From Kribbella albertanoniae (GTDB taxonomy: Bacteria > Actinomycetota > Actinomycetes > Propionibacteriales > Kribbellaceae), in assembly GCF_004348455.1 (NCBI RefSeq), contig NZ_SMKA01000015.1:1-64000 (forward strand): a stretch of DNA of 64,000 bases, in the 5' to 3' direction. The notes beneath the pieces are model-generated. The model made no database searches, was not told the origin of the DNA, and was given only the letters and a program-made list of their open reading frames with translations. This document shows, in pieces, positions 46,046-54,157 of this stretch (the stretch's first letter is position 1; every line of letters begins with the position of its first letter). The translations under genes were made by a program, and so were the position numbers.

Positions 46046-46732
46046 GTGAAGAACTACGAGCTGGTGCTGCATCGGGTGGAGGCAGATCTGGCGGCCGGGC
46101 GGCTGCGGATCGGCGGGCGGCTGCCGGGAGAGCGCGTTCTCGCGGAGCAGCTCGGGATCAGCCGGCCGTCCGTGCGGGAGGCGGTTCGGGTGCTGGAGGC
46201 GATGGGGGTCGTGCGCACCGCGACCGGGTCGGGGCCGGAGGCGGGTGCGGTGATCGTGGCCGAGCCGGTGTCCCCGTTGACCGCCGTACTGCGATTGCAC
46301 CTGGCAACCAATCATCTGCCGATGGGTGACGTCGTGCAGACCCGGATCCTGCTGGAGTCCTGGGCGGCTCGGGAGGCGGCGGGGCGATCTCCGGAGTTGG
46401 GTCCGGTGGTGGAGTTGCTGGATCGGATGGATGCGCCGGGGTTGTCGCCGGAGGAGTTTCACCTGCTCGACGCGGAGTTCCATGTGGCGCTGGCGGGTCT
46501 TGCGGGGAACGTGCTGATCGCGGCGGTGATGGAATCGTTGCGGTCGGCAATTCACGGGTACGTGCTGGCCGCCGTACCGAGCCTGCCGGATTGGGAGGCG
46601 ACCGCGGTCGGGTTGCGCGGTGAGCATCGGGCGATCGTGTCGGCGCTGGCGGCCGGGGATGCGGACGGCGCGGCCGGGCTGGTGACCGCGCACATCCAGG
46701 GGTTCTATCAGGCTGCACGGTTGCCTTCGTAG
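46046..46732 (+). CDS. GntR family (FadR subfamily) regulator, LldR-like
   Basis: A 228-residue regulator, GTG start at 46046, probably leaderless. N-terminal winged helix: RIGGRLPGERVLAEQLGISRPSVREAVRVLEAMG (shown in parts: RLPGERVLAEQLGISR, PSVREAVRVLEAMG, about 25-60). The FCD-type helical effector domain follows with metal and ligand residues in the pattern of lactate- or pyruvate-responsive LldR (HLPMGDVVQTRILLESWAAREAA, and late EHRAIVSALAAGDADGA). Divergent from lldD with two operators between; it likely represses lldD and is released by lactate. Overlaps the DUF6069-like gene tail to tail by 25 bp. Confidence 0.9.
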   Translation: MKNYELVLHRVEADLAAGRLRIGGRLPGERVLAEQLGISRPSVREAVRVLEAMGVVRTATGSGPEAGAVIVAEPVSPLTAVLRLHLATNHLPMGDVVQTRILLESWAAREAAGRSPELGPVVELLDRMDAPGLSPEEFHLLDAEFHVALAGLAGNVLIAAVMESLRSAIHGYVLAAVPSLPDWEATAVGLRGEHRAIVSALAAGDADGAAGLVTAHIQGFYQAARLPS

Positions 46733-47172
46733 CAGCGTTCGACGGCGGACAGGGCAGTCCTGCGAAGGCCGAGGATGACGATCGCGCCGACCAGCAGGTG
46801 GAAGGACGCGAGGCCGAGCTTGGCGCCGACGCCGATCCCGCCGGTGAGCGGGCTGCCGAGGGACAGCAGGCAGGCGATCACGGCGACGATCGTCCAGGCC
46901 TTGCGGGCGCCGATCGCGTAGCGCTCCAGAACGGCCAGGAGCGCCCAGCCGGCGAACGCGAGCAGCGCGGTCGAGATCACGATCGCCGGAACACCGACGT
47001 GCTGGAGAACGCCGTTCTGGCGGGCATCCAGCGTCAGCCCGGCCACGGGAACGAGGATCGCCCACCAGGATGCGGCCGCGATGGTGGTCAGTCCGACCAC
47101 CAGCAACCTGCTCCGATCAGTACGGCGCTTGGCCTGTTTGGCGGTGGGAACGGACGAGGTGATGGTCTGCAT
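46708..47172 (-). CDS. DUF6069-like four-TM membrane protein
   Basis: A 154-residue membrane protein. The ATG at 47172 follows CCGGAGGCTGAC. After a basic cytoplasmic start it has four hydrophobic segments (LLVVGLTTIAAASWWAIL, VPAIVISTALLAFAGWALLA, AWTIVAVIACLLSLGSPL, LASFHLLVGAIVILGL). This layout matches the DUF6069 family of actinobacteria; function unknown. It is divergent from the histidine kinase at 47303 and convergent with the GntR gene. Expression might answer the nearby two-component system. Confidence 0.75.
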   Translation of the reverse strand: MQTITSSVPTAKQAKRRTDRSRLLVVGLTTIAAASWWAILVPVAGLTLDARQNGVLQHVGVPAIVISTALLAFAGWALLAVLERYAIGARKAWTIVAVIACLLSLGSPLTGGIGVGAKLGLASFHLLVGAIVILGLRRTALSAVERCYEGNRAA

Positions 47173-47290
47173 GTCAGCCTCCGGGAGTGGTTTGTTGCGA
47201 TCACTGTCGTTGAAAGCAACCTGGCCGGGCATCGGTCCGATGGCTGTGCAGCATCTACTTTGGTCGGTGGTGGGCGAGCCGACGGCGGCC

Positions 47291-47296
47291 TAGGGT
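47291..47296 (+). promoter_or_regulatory. Candidate -10 box of the second histidine kinase
   Basis: TAGGGT, 6 nt before the ATG at 47303. Confidence 0.45.
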
Positions 47297-47302
47297 CTGG
47301 GC

Positions 47303-48457
47303 ATGGAGAGAGACGACTGCCCGCCGGCGGGGCGGCGGTGGGTCTGGGATGTCTGGGCTGTCGTTCCCATTGGGGTTTTCACGGCGATGACTGTCGTGGG
47401 GCGGATGACGGACATGAGTCATCCGCGGCGACTGGTGCTGGATATTGCGGTGGGTGTTGTCAGTACCGGATTGATGATTCTGTTGCCGCGGCGACCGGTG
47501 CCCACGGCGCTCGGGATGGCGCTGCTGGTGATGCTGTCGCCGGCGGGGACGCCAGCCAGTACGGCGGCGACGCTCGGGATTGCGTTGCGTTTACCTCAGC
47601 GGACAGCAATCGCGGTGACCGCGGTTCAGGTCGTGGCACATCTGGTGCAGGGGGCCTGGCGGCCGATTGCCGACTTGCCGTTCTTCTGGTTCGCGGTACT
47701 GGATGTCGCCGTCCACGCGGCCTTGCTGGGTTGGGGATTGTGGACCCAGGCACGGCGGCAGTTGTTCGACTCGTTGCTGGATCGGGCGCGGCGAGCGGAG
47801 GCCGAGCAGGGGCGCCGGGTGGCCGAGGCGCGGACGCTCGAGCGGACGAAGATGGCTCGGGAGATGCACGACGTACTGGCGCATCGGCTGTCGTTGCTGG
47901 CGACGTATGCGGGGGCGCTGGAGTACCGGCCGGACTCGTCGCCGGAGAAGCTGGCGCAGGCTGCGGGCGTGATTCGGACCGGCGTGCATCAGGCGCTGGA
48001 CGAGCTGCGCGAGGTGATCAGCGTGCTGCGCGACACCGAGATCGAGGAAGGACCGGGCGGGCGGCCGCAGCCGACGTTCGGGGATGTTCAAGGGCTCGTG
48101 GCGGAGTCGCGGGCGGCTGGGACGACGGTTGTGTACGACGAGCAGGTGGACGAGGCCATGTCGTTGCCCCCGGCAACCGGACGGACGGCGTACCGGATTG
48201 TGCAGGAGGGACTGACGAACGCCCGCAAACACGCGGCCGGCCATCCGGTGACGGTCATCGTTACCGGGCGGCCGGGGAGCGGTCTGCGGATCGAGCTGAC
48301 CAACCCCGGGTCGAACGGCGTACCGCTGACGCCGGGGAGCGGAACCGGGCTGGTCGGGCTGACCGAGCGGGTACAACTGGCCGGCGGGACGCTCGACCAC
48401 CAGCGAGAGCCCGGTGGCGGTTTCCGCCTGGCTGCCTCGCTACCGTGGCCTTCATGA
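47303..48457 (+). CDS. Sensor histidine kinase, HisKA_3 type
   Basis: A 384-residue kinase with about five hydrophobic segments (about residues 15-150), then a linker rich in Arg/Glu and the phosphoacceptor MAREMHDVLAHRLSLL (His about 195). ATPase domain: YRIVQEGLTNARKHAAGH (N box), ELTNPGSN (G1-like) and GSGTGLVGLTERV (G2). Overlaps the response regulator by ATGA, fixing the pair. Similar partners elsewhere respond to cell-envelope stress or antibiotics; no ligand can be assigned. Confidence 0.92.
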   Translation: MERDDCPPAGRRWVWDVWAVVPIGVFTAMTVVGRMTDMSHPRRLVLDIAVGVVSTGLMILLPRRPVPTALGMALLVMLSPAGTPASTAATLGIALRLPQRTAIAVTAVQVVAHLVQGAWRPIADLPFFWFAVLDVAVHAALLGWGLWTQARRQLFDSLLDRARRAEAEQGRRVAEARTLERTKMAREMHDVLAHRLSLLATYAGALEYRPDSSPEKLAQAAGVIRTGVHQALDELREVISVLRDTEIEEGPGGRPQPTFGDVQGLVAESRAAGTTVVYDEQVDEAMSLPPATGRTAYRIVQEGLTNARKHAAGHPVTVIVTGRPGSGLRIELTNPGSNGVPLTPGSGTGLVGLTERVQLAGGTLDHQREPGGGFRLAASLPWPS

Positions 48458-49110
48458 GTGAGCCAATCATCCGGGTGCTGGTGGTGGATGACGATGCGCT
48501 GGTTCGGGCGAGTCTGGAGATGATGCTGGACGGGGCTCATGGGATCTCGGTGGTCGGGCAGGCGGCCGATGGGGACGAGGTGCAGGCGGCGGTCGACGCG
48601 CACTTCCCGGATCTGGTGCTGATGGATCTGCGGATGCCGCGGGTGGACGGGATCGTCGCGACCCAGCGGGTGCGGGCCCGGCCGAATCCGCCCGAGGTCG
48701 TCGTACTGACCACGTTCGACACCGACGAGAACGTGTTGCACGCGCTGCGCGCCGGGGCCAGCGGGTTCCTGCTGAAGGACACGCCGCCGGCCCAGATCGT
48801 CGACGCCGTCCGGCGGGTTGCGGCTGGGGACCCGATCCTCTCCCCCGCGATCACCCGGCGGCTGATGGATCGCGCGGCCACCCAGGCGGACGCGCACACG
48901 ATCGCGCAGGAGTCGCTGAAACGACTCTCACCGCGCGAGTACGACGTGATGCTGGCGGTCGCACAGGGTAAGGCGAACGCACAGATCGCGGCCGAGCTGT
49001 ACATGAGCCTGGCGACGGTGAAGGCGCATATCTCGCACATCCTGACCAAGCTGGAGCTCGGGAACCGCACCCAGATCGCGCTCCTGGCCCACGACGCCGG
49101 GCTCGCATGA
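48454..49110 (+). CDS. Response regulator, NarL/LuxR family
   Basis: A 218-residue regulator. Receiver domain about 1-120 with the acidic pair in VLVVDDDALVR, phosphorylated Asp in PDLVLMDLRMPRVDG (about 57), and Lys in GFLLKDTPP. C-terminal LuxR-type HTH: LSPREYDVMLAVAQGKANAQIAAELYMS then LATVKAHISHILTKLEL (about 152-197). ATG overlaps the kinase stop (ATGA), so they are translationally coupled. Confidence 0.93.
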   Translation: MSEPIIRVLVVDDDALVRASLEMMLDGAHGISVVGQAADGDEVQAAVDAHFPDLVLMDLRMPRVDGIVATQRVRARPNPPEVVVLTTFDTDENVLHALRAGASGFLLKDTPPAQIVDAVRRVAAGDPILSPAITRRLMDRAATQADAHTIAQESLKRLSPREYDVMLAVAQGKANAQIAAELYMSLATVKAHISHILTKLELGNRTQIALLAHDAGLA

Positions 49111-49133
49111 TGGTGATGGCCCGCGGCAAGCAC

Positions 49134-49139
49134 TAGGTT
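49134..49139 (+). promoter_or_regulatory. Candidate -10 box of the second response regulator
   Basis: TAGGTT, 6 nt before the ATG at 49146. Confidence 0.4.
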
Positions 49140-49145
49140 GACCGC

Positions 49146-49811
49146 ATGATCAGGGTGTTGCTGGCGGATGACCAGGCGTTGGTGCGGGCCGGATTCCGGG
49201 CGTTGCTGAACGCCGAGGACGACATCACCGTGATCGGTGAGGTGGCCGACGGCGCCGAAGCGGTGGCGGTGGCGCGGGCGGAGAAGCCCGATGTGGTGCT
49301 GATGGACATCCGGATGCCGGGGACCGACGGGTTGGCCGCGACCCGGATGATCGGTGCGGACGAGTCGCTGGCCGACGTCCATGTGGTGATCCTGACGACG
49401 TTCGATCTGGACGAGTACGTGTTCGAGGCGCTGCGGGTCGGGGCCAGCGGGTTCCTGGTGAAGGACACCGAGCCGGTTGAGTTGCTGCAGGCGGTTCGGG
49501 TGGTGGCGCGGGGTGATGCGCTGCTCTCACCCGGGGTTACCCGTCGGTTGGTGGCCGAGTTCGCGAGCCGGAGCCGGCAGCCGCATGCCAGCAAGGAACT
49601 CGATGTGCTGACCGAGCGCGAGAAGGAGATCGTCGCGCTGGTCGGTGAAGGTCTGTCGAACGACGAGATCGCCGAGCGGCTCGTGCTGAGTCCGGCCACG
49701 GCGAAGACACACGTCAGCCGCGCGATGATCAAGCTCGGTGCGCGCGACCGTGCCCAACTTGTCGTCGTCGCCTATCAGACCGGCCTGGTCCGTCCCGGCT
49801 GGCTCGGCTGA
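49146..49811 (+). CDS. Response regulator, NarL/LuxR family
   Basis: A 221-residue regulator: receiver with VLLADDQALVRAG, phosphorylated Asp in PDVVLMDIRMPGTDG (about 54) and Lys in FLVKDTEP (about 105), then LuxR HTH LTEREKEIVALVGEGLSNDE and LVLSPATAKTHVSRAMIKLG. It lies 35 bp after the previous regulator but has its own -10 box, and no kinase directly beside it. It is followed by an ABC exporter (49908-51663) that it may control, an arrangement common with lantibiotic- or bacitracin-like export. The kinase at 43606 could be its partner. Confidence 0.92.
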   Translation: MIRVLLADDQALVRAGFRALLNAEDDITVIGEVADGAEAVAVARAEKPDVVLMDIRMPGTDGLAATRMIGADESLADVHVVILTTFDLDEYVFEALRVGASGFLVKDTEPVELLQAVRVVARGDALLSPGVTRRLVAEFASRSRQPHASKELDVLTEREKEIVALVGEGLSNDEIAERLVLSPATAKTHVSRAMIKLGARDRAQLVVVAYQTGLVRPGWLG

Positions 49812-49907
49812 CGCGGACCCAGCGGTCCGGTCTACTCCGCAGGACGTAGGCCGGTTCACTCCCGGCGGCCGACGCGGAAAGGGTGCGACGACCGGCAGTC
49901 TCGGGGT

Positions 49908-50828
49908 ATGAACGAGACAGGGGTTCCACTGGTCGAGGTGATCGGCCTGACGAAGAGGTACGGCGACACGCTCGCGGTCGACGGGGTCGACCTGACGGTT
50001 CTGCCGGGTGAGGTGTACGGGTTCCTCGGACCGAACGGTGCGGGGAAGACCACGACGCTGCGGATCCTGACCGGGTTGATCGCGCCGACCACCGGCCGGA
50101 TCAAGGTGCTGGGTGGGCGGCCGGGCAGTCCCGACGTCCTGGGGAAGACGGGGTCGATGATCGAGTCGCCCGCGTTCTACCCCTATCTGTCGGGGCTGGA
50201 CAACCTGCGGTTGCTGGCCGAGTACGCCGAAGTGCCGCGGCAGCGGGTCGACGAGGTGCTGGAGCTCGTCGACCTGAAGGAACGTGCCCGGGACCGGTTC
50301 TCGGCGTACTCCCTCGGGATGAAGCAGCGGCTCGGCGTGGCCGCGGCGCTGCTGAAAGATCCGGAGCTGGTGATCCTGGACGAGCCGACCAACGGCCTCG
50401 ACCCGGCCGGTATGCGGGACATGCGCCGGCTGATCCGCGAACTCGGATCCGACGGACGCACCGTCCTGCTCTCCAGCCACCTGCTCGGCGAGGTCCAGCA
50501 GATCTGCGACCGGGTCGGCATCATCGACTCCGGCCGGATGGTTGCCGAGCACAACGTCGAGGATCTGCGCGGCGAGCAGGAGCTCCTGGTCCGAGCCGAA
50601 CCACAGCAGACCGCGCACGCCGTACTGACCAAGTTGCTCGGCGCGAACGCCGTTCACCGGTACGACGAAACGCTCCGCGTGCAAGTGGATCCGGGGCGCG
50701 CGGCCGAGGTGAACCGCGTTCTCGTCGAGGCCGGGGTCGCCGTGTCCGAGCTGCACAGCACCGAACGCGCTCTCGAGGACCTGTTCTTCGAACTCACGAC
50801 CAGCAAGGAGAGGGCCGATGTTGGGTAG
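49908..50828 (+). CDS. ABC transporter ATP-binding protein, BcrA/drug-export type
   Basis: A 306-residue ATPase. Walker A GPNGAGKTTTL (about residues 42-52), Q loop near GLDNL, signature YSLGMKQRLGVAAALL (about 132-147), Walker B LVILDEPTNGLDPAG, and His switch LLSSHLLGE. The ~90-residue C-terminal extension (LLVRAEPQQTAHAVL, VSELHSTERALEDLFFELT) is typical of two-gene exporters. It is followed by its permease with 11-bp overlap. It probably exports or detoxifies a membrane-active compound under the adjacent response regulator. Confidence 0.92.
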   Translation: MNETGVPLVEVIGLTKRYGDTLAVDGVDLTVLPGEVYGFLGPNGAGKTTTLRILTGLIAPTTGRIKVLGGRPGSPDVLGKTGSMIESPAFYPYLSGLDNLRLLAEYAEVPRQRVDEVLELVDLKERARDRFSAYSLGMKQRLGVAAALLKDPELVILDEPTNGLDPAGMRDMRRLIRELGSDGRTVLLSSHLLGEVQQICDRVGIIDSGRMVAEHNVEDLRGEQELLVRAEPQQTAHAVLTKLLGANAVHRYDETLRVQVDPGRAAEVNRVLVEAGVAVSELHSTERALEDLFFELTTSKERADVG

Positions 50829-51663
50829 CTATCGCGCGGAGATCCTGAAGCTCCGCAAGCGCTCCGCGGTCTGGGTACTGTTCGGCGCCGGTCTGGTCCT
50901 GAGTCTGATCTTCGGCTACCTGCTCCCCTACCTGGGCTACGTCACCGGCGACGACAACCAGCAGACCGCCGGTGTCCCGAGAGACGCCGTTCTCGCCGGA
51001 ATGCTCCCGGCCAGAGTCATCGACAACACGATCGGCGGCTACCCGATCTTCGCCGGTGCCCTCGCGCTCGTCCTGGGCGCGATTGTGATCGGCGGCGAGT
51101 ACAGCTGGGGCACGCTGAAGACGATCTTCACCCAGCGCCCCGGCCGGGCGGCGATCCTCGGCGCCCAGTTCCTCGGGCTGGCCACGATGATCGCGGTGTG
51201 GGTGCTCGGGATCTTCGTGACCTGCGCCCTGTGCAGTATCGGTATCGCGGCCGCTGAGGACGGGGCCACCAACTGGCCGGGCGCCCTCGATCTGGTCAAG
51301 GGTCTGGCGGGTGGCTGGCTGGTCCTGATGACCTGGTGCCTGGCCGGCGCAGCGCTGGCCGTTGCCTTCCGCAACGTTGCGCTGCCGATCGGCCTCGGTG
51401 TCGTGTGGATCCTCGGGATCGAGACCCTGCTGGCCGGCGTGGTCAACAGCCTGCTGCCCGCCCTGAAGTTCCTGTCCGACGCGCTGCCGGGTGCCAATGC
51501 CGGCTCGCTGGTGTTCGCGGTCTCCGGAATGGCCGCCGGCGACGCACCTCCCGGCATACGGGATGCGGTCGACGGCGGCCGAGCCCTCGCGACCTTGCTG
51601 GCCTACTGCCTGATCTTTGCCGCAGTGGCCGCCTGGACGACCCGGCGGCGAGACGTCACCTGA
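50818..51663 (+). CDS. ABC transporter permease, ABC-2 type
   Basis: A 281-residue membrane protein with six hydrophobic segments: about residues 20-38, 65-90 (PIFAGALALVLGAIVIGG), 115-145, 160-185, 200-225 and 255-275. It matches the ABC-2 permease layout used with BcrA-like ATPases. It overlaps the ATPase gene by 11 bp at its start and the convergent mannosidase by 8 bp at its end. No signal peptide. Confidence 0.9.
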   Translation: MLGSYRAEILKLRKRSAVWVLFGAGLVLSLIFGYLLPYLGYVTGDDNQQTAGVPRDAVLAGMLPARVIDNTIGGYPIFAGALALVLGAIVIGGEYSWGTLKTIFTQRPGRAAILGAQFLGLATMIAVWVLGIFVTCALCSIGIAAAEDGATNWPGALDLVKGLAGGWLVLMTWCLAGAALAVAFRNVALPIGLGVVWILGIETLLAGVVNSLLPALKFLSDALPGANAGSLVFAVSGMAAGDAPPGIRDAVDGGRALATLLAYCLIFAAVAAWTTRRRDVT

Positions 51664-52933
51664 TGCCGGCGTGGACCAGGGCGAGCTCGCAGAACATCGC
51701 GTTCGCCCAGGAGAACCACTCGCGGGTGAACTGGGTCGGATCGTCGACGTCGAACCCTTCATGCATGAGTCCGGTGCCGCCGGTCGTGTCCCGGAGGAGC
51801 TCTAGCAACTGCTGGCGCTCTTCCGCGGAGGTGCTCGAAATCCCCTGCACAGCAAGGGCGATGTGCCAGATATAGCGCGGCGGCGTGTGCGGGCTGCCGA
51901 TGCCCGAGGCCGCCGTACCGCTGTAGTAGTAGGGGTTTTCCGGGCTCAGCAGGAGCTTGCGAGTCGCCAGGTACGTCGGGTCGTCGGGCGCCGCGAACCC
52001 GGACAGCGGAGCGCTCAGCAGCGACGGCATGTTGGCGTCGTCCATCAACAGCGACTCCCCCATCCCATCCACCTCATACGCATACACGCGCCCGTACACC
52101 GGGTGGTCGACCGTCCCGTGCTGAGCGATCCCGTCCTCGATCGAGGCCTTCAGCTCCTTGGCCCGGGCCGCCAGCGACTCGTCGCCGAACACCTCGGACG
52201 CGATCTCCTGCAGGTAGCCCAGAACGACCGCGGCAAACATGTTTCCGGGCACGTTGAACCCGAGATCGGTCGCGTCGTCACTCGGCCGGAACGCGCTCCA
52301 CGACATCCCGGTCGGCTGCGTGAGCCGCCCGAGCCCGCCGCGCACCAGGCTGTCGGACGGCCGGTCGTCGTGCCGCTGGAACCGGTACGGCGAACGCGCC
52401 TCGTGATCCTGCTCGACCGTCCACAACTCCAGGATCGCTTCAGCCGCAGGCCGGAACCGTGCGTCGATCACGTCCGCCCGACCCGTTGCCTTCCACAACT
52501 TGTAGGCCAGGTCGAGCGGGAAACACAGCGAGTCGATCTCGTACTTGCGCTCCCACACCCACGGCGACATCTCGGTCTCGTCCCCGGTGTGCCCGGCCCC
52601 GTTCGCCGACTTGTTGAAGGCGTTCGCATACGGATCCAGTACGACGTACTCCAGCTGCCGGTGCAGTACGCCGATCAGCACGTCCTGCAGGCCCGGATCG
52701 TCCTTGCACAGCAGCAGGTACGGGCGCAGCTGCGCCGCGGAGTCGCGCAACCACATCGCCGGGATGTCACCGGTCAGCACGAACGTCGTACCGTCCGGCA
52801 ACCGCTCGGCCACCGCCGGCAGGTTCTCGGCCATCGACCGCCGGAACATCTCCGCGATCAGGTCGTCCCCACTGGCCGCGCGGACCTTCTCGGTCGCAGC
52901 GGCCAGCACGTCGGGATCGATCATCTTCTCCAT
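51656..52933 (-). CDS. GH125 family exo-alpha-1,6-mannosidase-like glycosidase
   Basis: A 425-residue enzyme of GH125 (formerly DUF1237), metal-independent exo-alpha-mannosidases. Motifs: TFVLTGDIPAMWLRDSAAQL (about residues 49-68), NGAGHTGDETEMSPWVWERK (about 110-129), FRPSDDATDLGFNVPGNMF (about 217-235) and MHEGFDVDDPTQFTREWFSWA (shown as MHEGFDVDDPTQFTR, EWFSWA) near the end. No signal peptide, so it acts in the cytoplasm on imported oligosaccharides. The start ATG directly follows the stop of the ROK gene (TAGATG). Operon order is GH36-like, ROK, GH125. Confidence 0.9.
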   Translation of the reverse strand: MEKMIDPDVLAAATEKVRAASGDDLIAEMFRRSMAENLPAVAERLPDGTTFVLTGDIPAMWLRDSAAQLRPYLLLCKDDPGLQDVLIGVLHRQLEYVVLDPYANAFNKSANGAGHTGDETEMSPWVWERKYEIDSLCFPLDLAYKLWKATGRADVIDARFRPAAEAILELWTVEQDHEARSPYRFQRHDDRPSDSLVRGGLGRLTQPTGMSWSAFRPSDDATDLGFNVPGNMFAAVVLGYLQEIASEVFGDESLAARAKELKASIEDGIAQHGTVDHPVYGRVYAYEVDGMGESLLMDDANMPSLLSAPLSGFAAPDDPTYLATRKLLLSPENPYYYSGTAASGIGSPHTPPRYIWHIALAVQGISSTSAEERQQLLELLRDTTGGTGLMHEGFDVDDPTQFTREWFSWANAMFCELALVHAGIR

Positions 52934-54157
52934 CTACCTTTCAGCAACGAGTTCGCGTTCCGGCGAGAACGTGTGGTCCAGCACCAGGCTGCCGGCTCCG
53001 ATCGCCCCGGCATCCGCGCCGAGCGCCGTACCGGTGACTTCGACCCCGTGGATCGTGCGGACCGTGAAGCGGCTCTGCAGAGCGGCCCGGACCCGGTCGG
53101 TCAGCAGCGGGGCGAGCTGCTCGAAGTACGGTCCGCCGAAGACCACCCGATCCAGGTCGAGCAGGTTCGCCACGTCCTCGACGACGTACGCGATCCGCTC
53201 GGCCAGTGCCGTGATGATCTCTGCCCCGGCCCCGGGCCCGGCGGCGGCCAGCGTACACAGCTGGGTGAAGGCGGCGTCCACCGCCTGGCGGTCGTCGAGG
53301 TCGATGCTCTGGGCAAGCACTCCGGCCTGGACTGCCTGGTGCACGAGGTACCGCGGGCGACTGGTCTCGCCGACGCAGCCCCGGCGGCCGCAGAAGCAGA
53401 TCGGCCCGTCCGGATCGACGATCACGTGGCCGATCTCGCCGGAGTTGCCGGACGAGCCGCGGACTACCTCGTCGCCAAGGACCAGACCGGCGCCGACTCC
53501 GGTGCCGAGGTAGAAGAAGACGAAGTTGCCCGGCCCGCTGACCCATTTCTCGGCAGCGGCCGCGGCGGTGACGTCCTTGTCGAGAAGCACCGGCATTCCG
53601 GTCCGCTCGCGGAGTTCGTCCCGTAGCGGCACGAGGTGCCAGGCGGACAGGTTCGGTGGGTCGACGACCACGCCGCGCTCGACATCGATCGGCCCGGGCG
53701 CGGCAATCCCGACGCCGATCACTCGACTCCGCACCGCCTCAGACGCTGCGATCACGGCTTCGACGGTGTCCGCGATCTTGGCGATCAGAACGTCCGGATC
53801 GTCGTTCTCCGGCGGAGCGAGCTGCCGCCGCGCGACCACGCGACCCGTCAGATCGAGCAGAACGACGGTCACAACCACGGGGTCGAGGTGCACGCCGACG
53901 GCGTACTGGCCGGTGGGTTCGAGCTCCAGCAGGGTGCGCGGTTTGCCGAGGCCGGTGCCCTTCTGACGACCGGCCTCGCGGACCAGACCGGCATCGAGCA
54001 GGCGGCGGGTGATGTTCGAGATGGCCTGCCCGGACAGGCCGGTGGCCGCGGCGAGCTCCACCCGGCTGAGCTGCGCGCTGCGGCGAATCGCGTCCAGGAC
54101 CACTGCGTCGTTGTACCCACCGACACGATCGAGATTCGTCCCTCGGCGGATGCTCAC
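52934..54157 (-). CDS. ROK family transcriptional repressor
   Basis: A 407-residue regulator. I chose the GTG at 54157, which overlaps the TGA of the upstream glycosidase (GTGA); the longer frame would overlap it by 73 bp. Winged helix: LSRVELAAATGLSGQAISNITRRLLDAGLV (about 25-55, in parts LSRVELAAATGLSGQA and ISNITRRLLDAGLV). The ROK body has FYLGTGVGAGLVLGDEVVRG and the zinc motif CFCGRRGCVGE (about 255-265). Placed inside an operon of an alpha-galactosidase-like enzyme and an alpha-mannosidase, it likely senses their sugar product and controls this unit. Confidence 0.92.
   Translation of the reverse strand: MSIRRGTNLDRVGGYNDAVVLDAIRRSAQLSRVELAAATGLSGQAISNITRRLLDAGLVREAGRQKGTGLGKPRTLLELEPTGQYAVGVHLDPVVVTVVLLDLTGRVVARRQLAPPENDDPDVLIAKIADTVEAVIAASEAVRSRVIGVGIAAPGPIDVERGVVVDPPNLSAWHLVPLRDELRERTGMPVLLDKDVTAAAAAEKWVSGPGNFVFFYLGTGVGAGLVLGDEVVRGSSGNSGEIGHVIVDPDGPICFCGRRGCVGETSRPRYLVHQAVQAGVLAQSIDLDDRQAVDAAFTQLCTLAAAGPGAGAEIITALAERIAYVVEDVANLLDLDRVVFGGPYFEQLAPLLTDRVRAALQSRFTVRTIHGVEVTGTALGADAGAIGAGSLVLDHTFSPERELVAER

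Noticed and set aside
46798-48453. Upstream extension of the response regulator frame
   Set aside because: It runs antisense to the DUF6069-like gene and in another frame of the kinase; the ATGA overlap at 48454 fixes the start.
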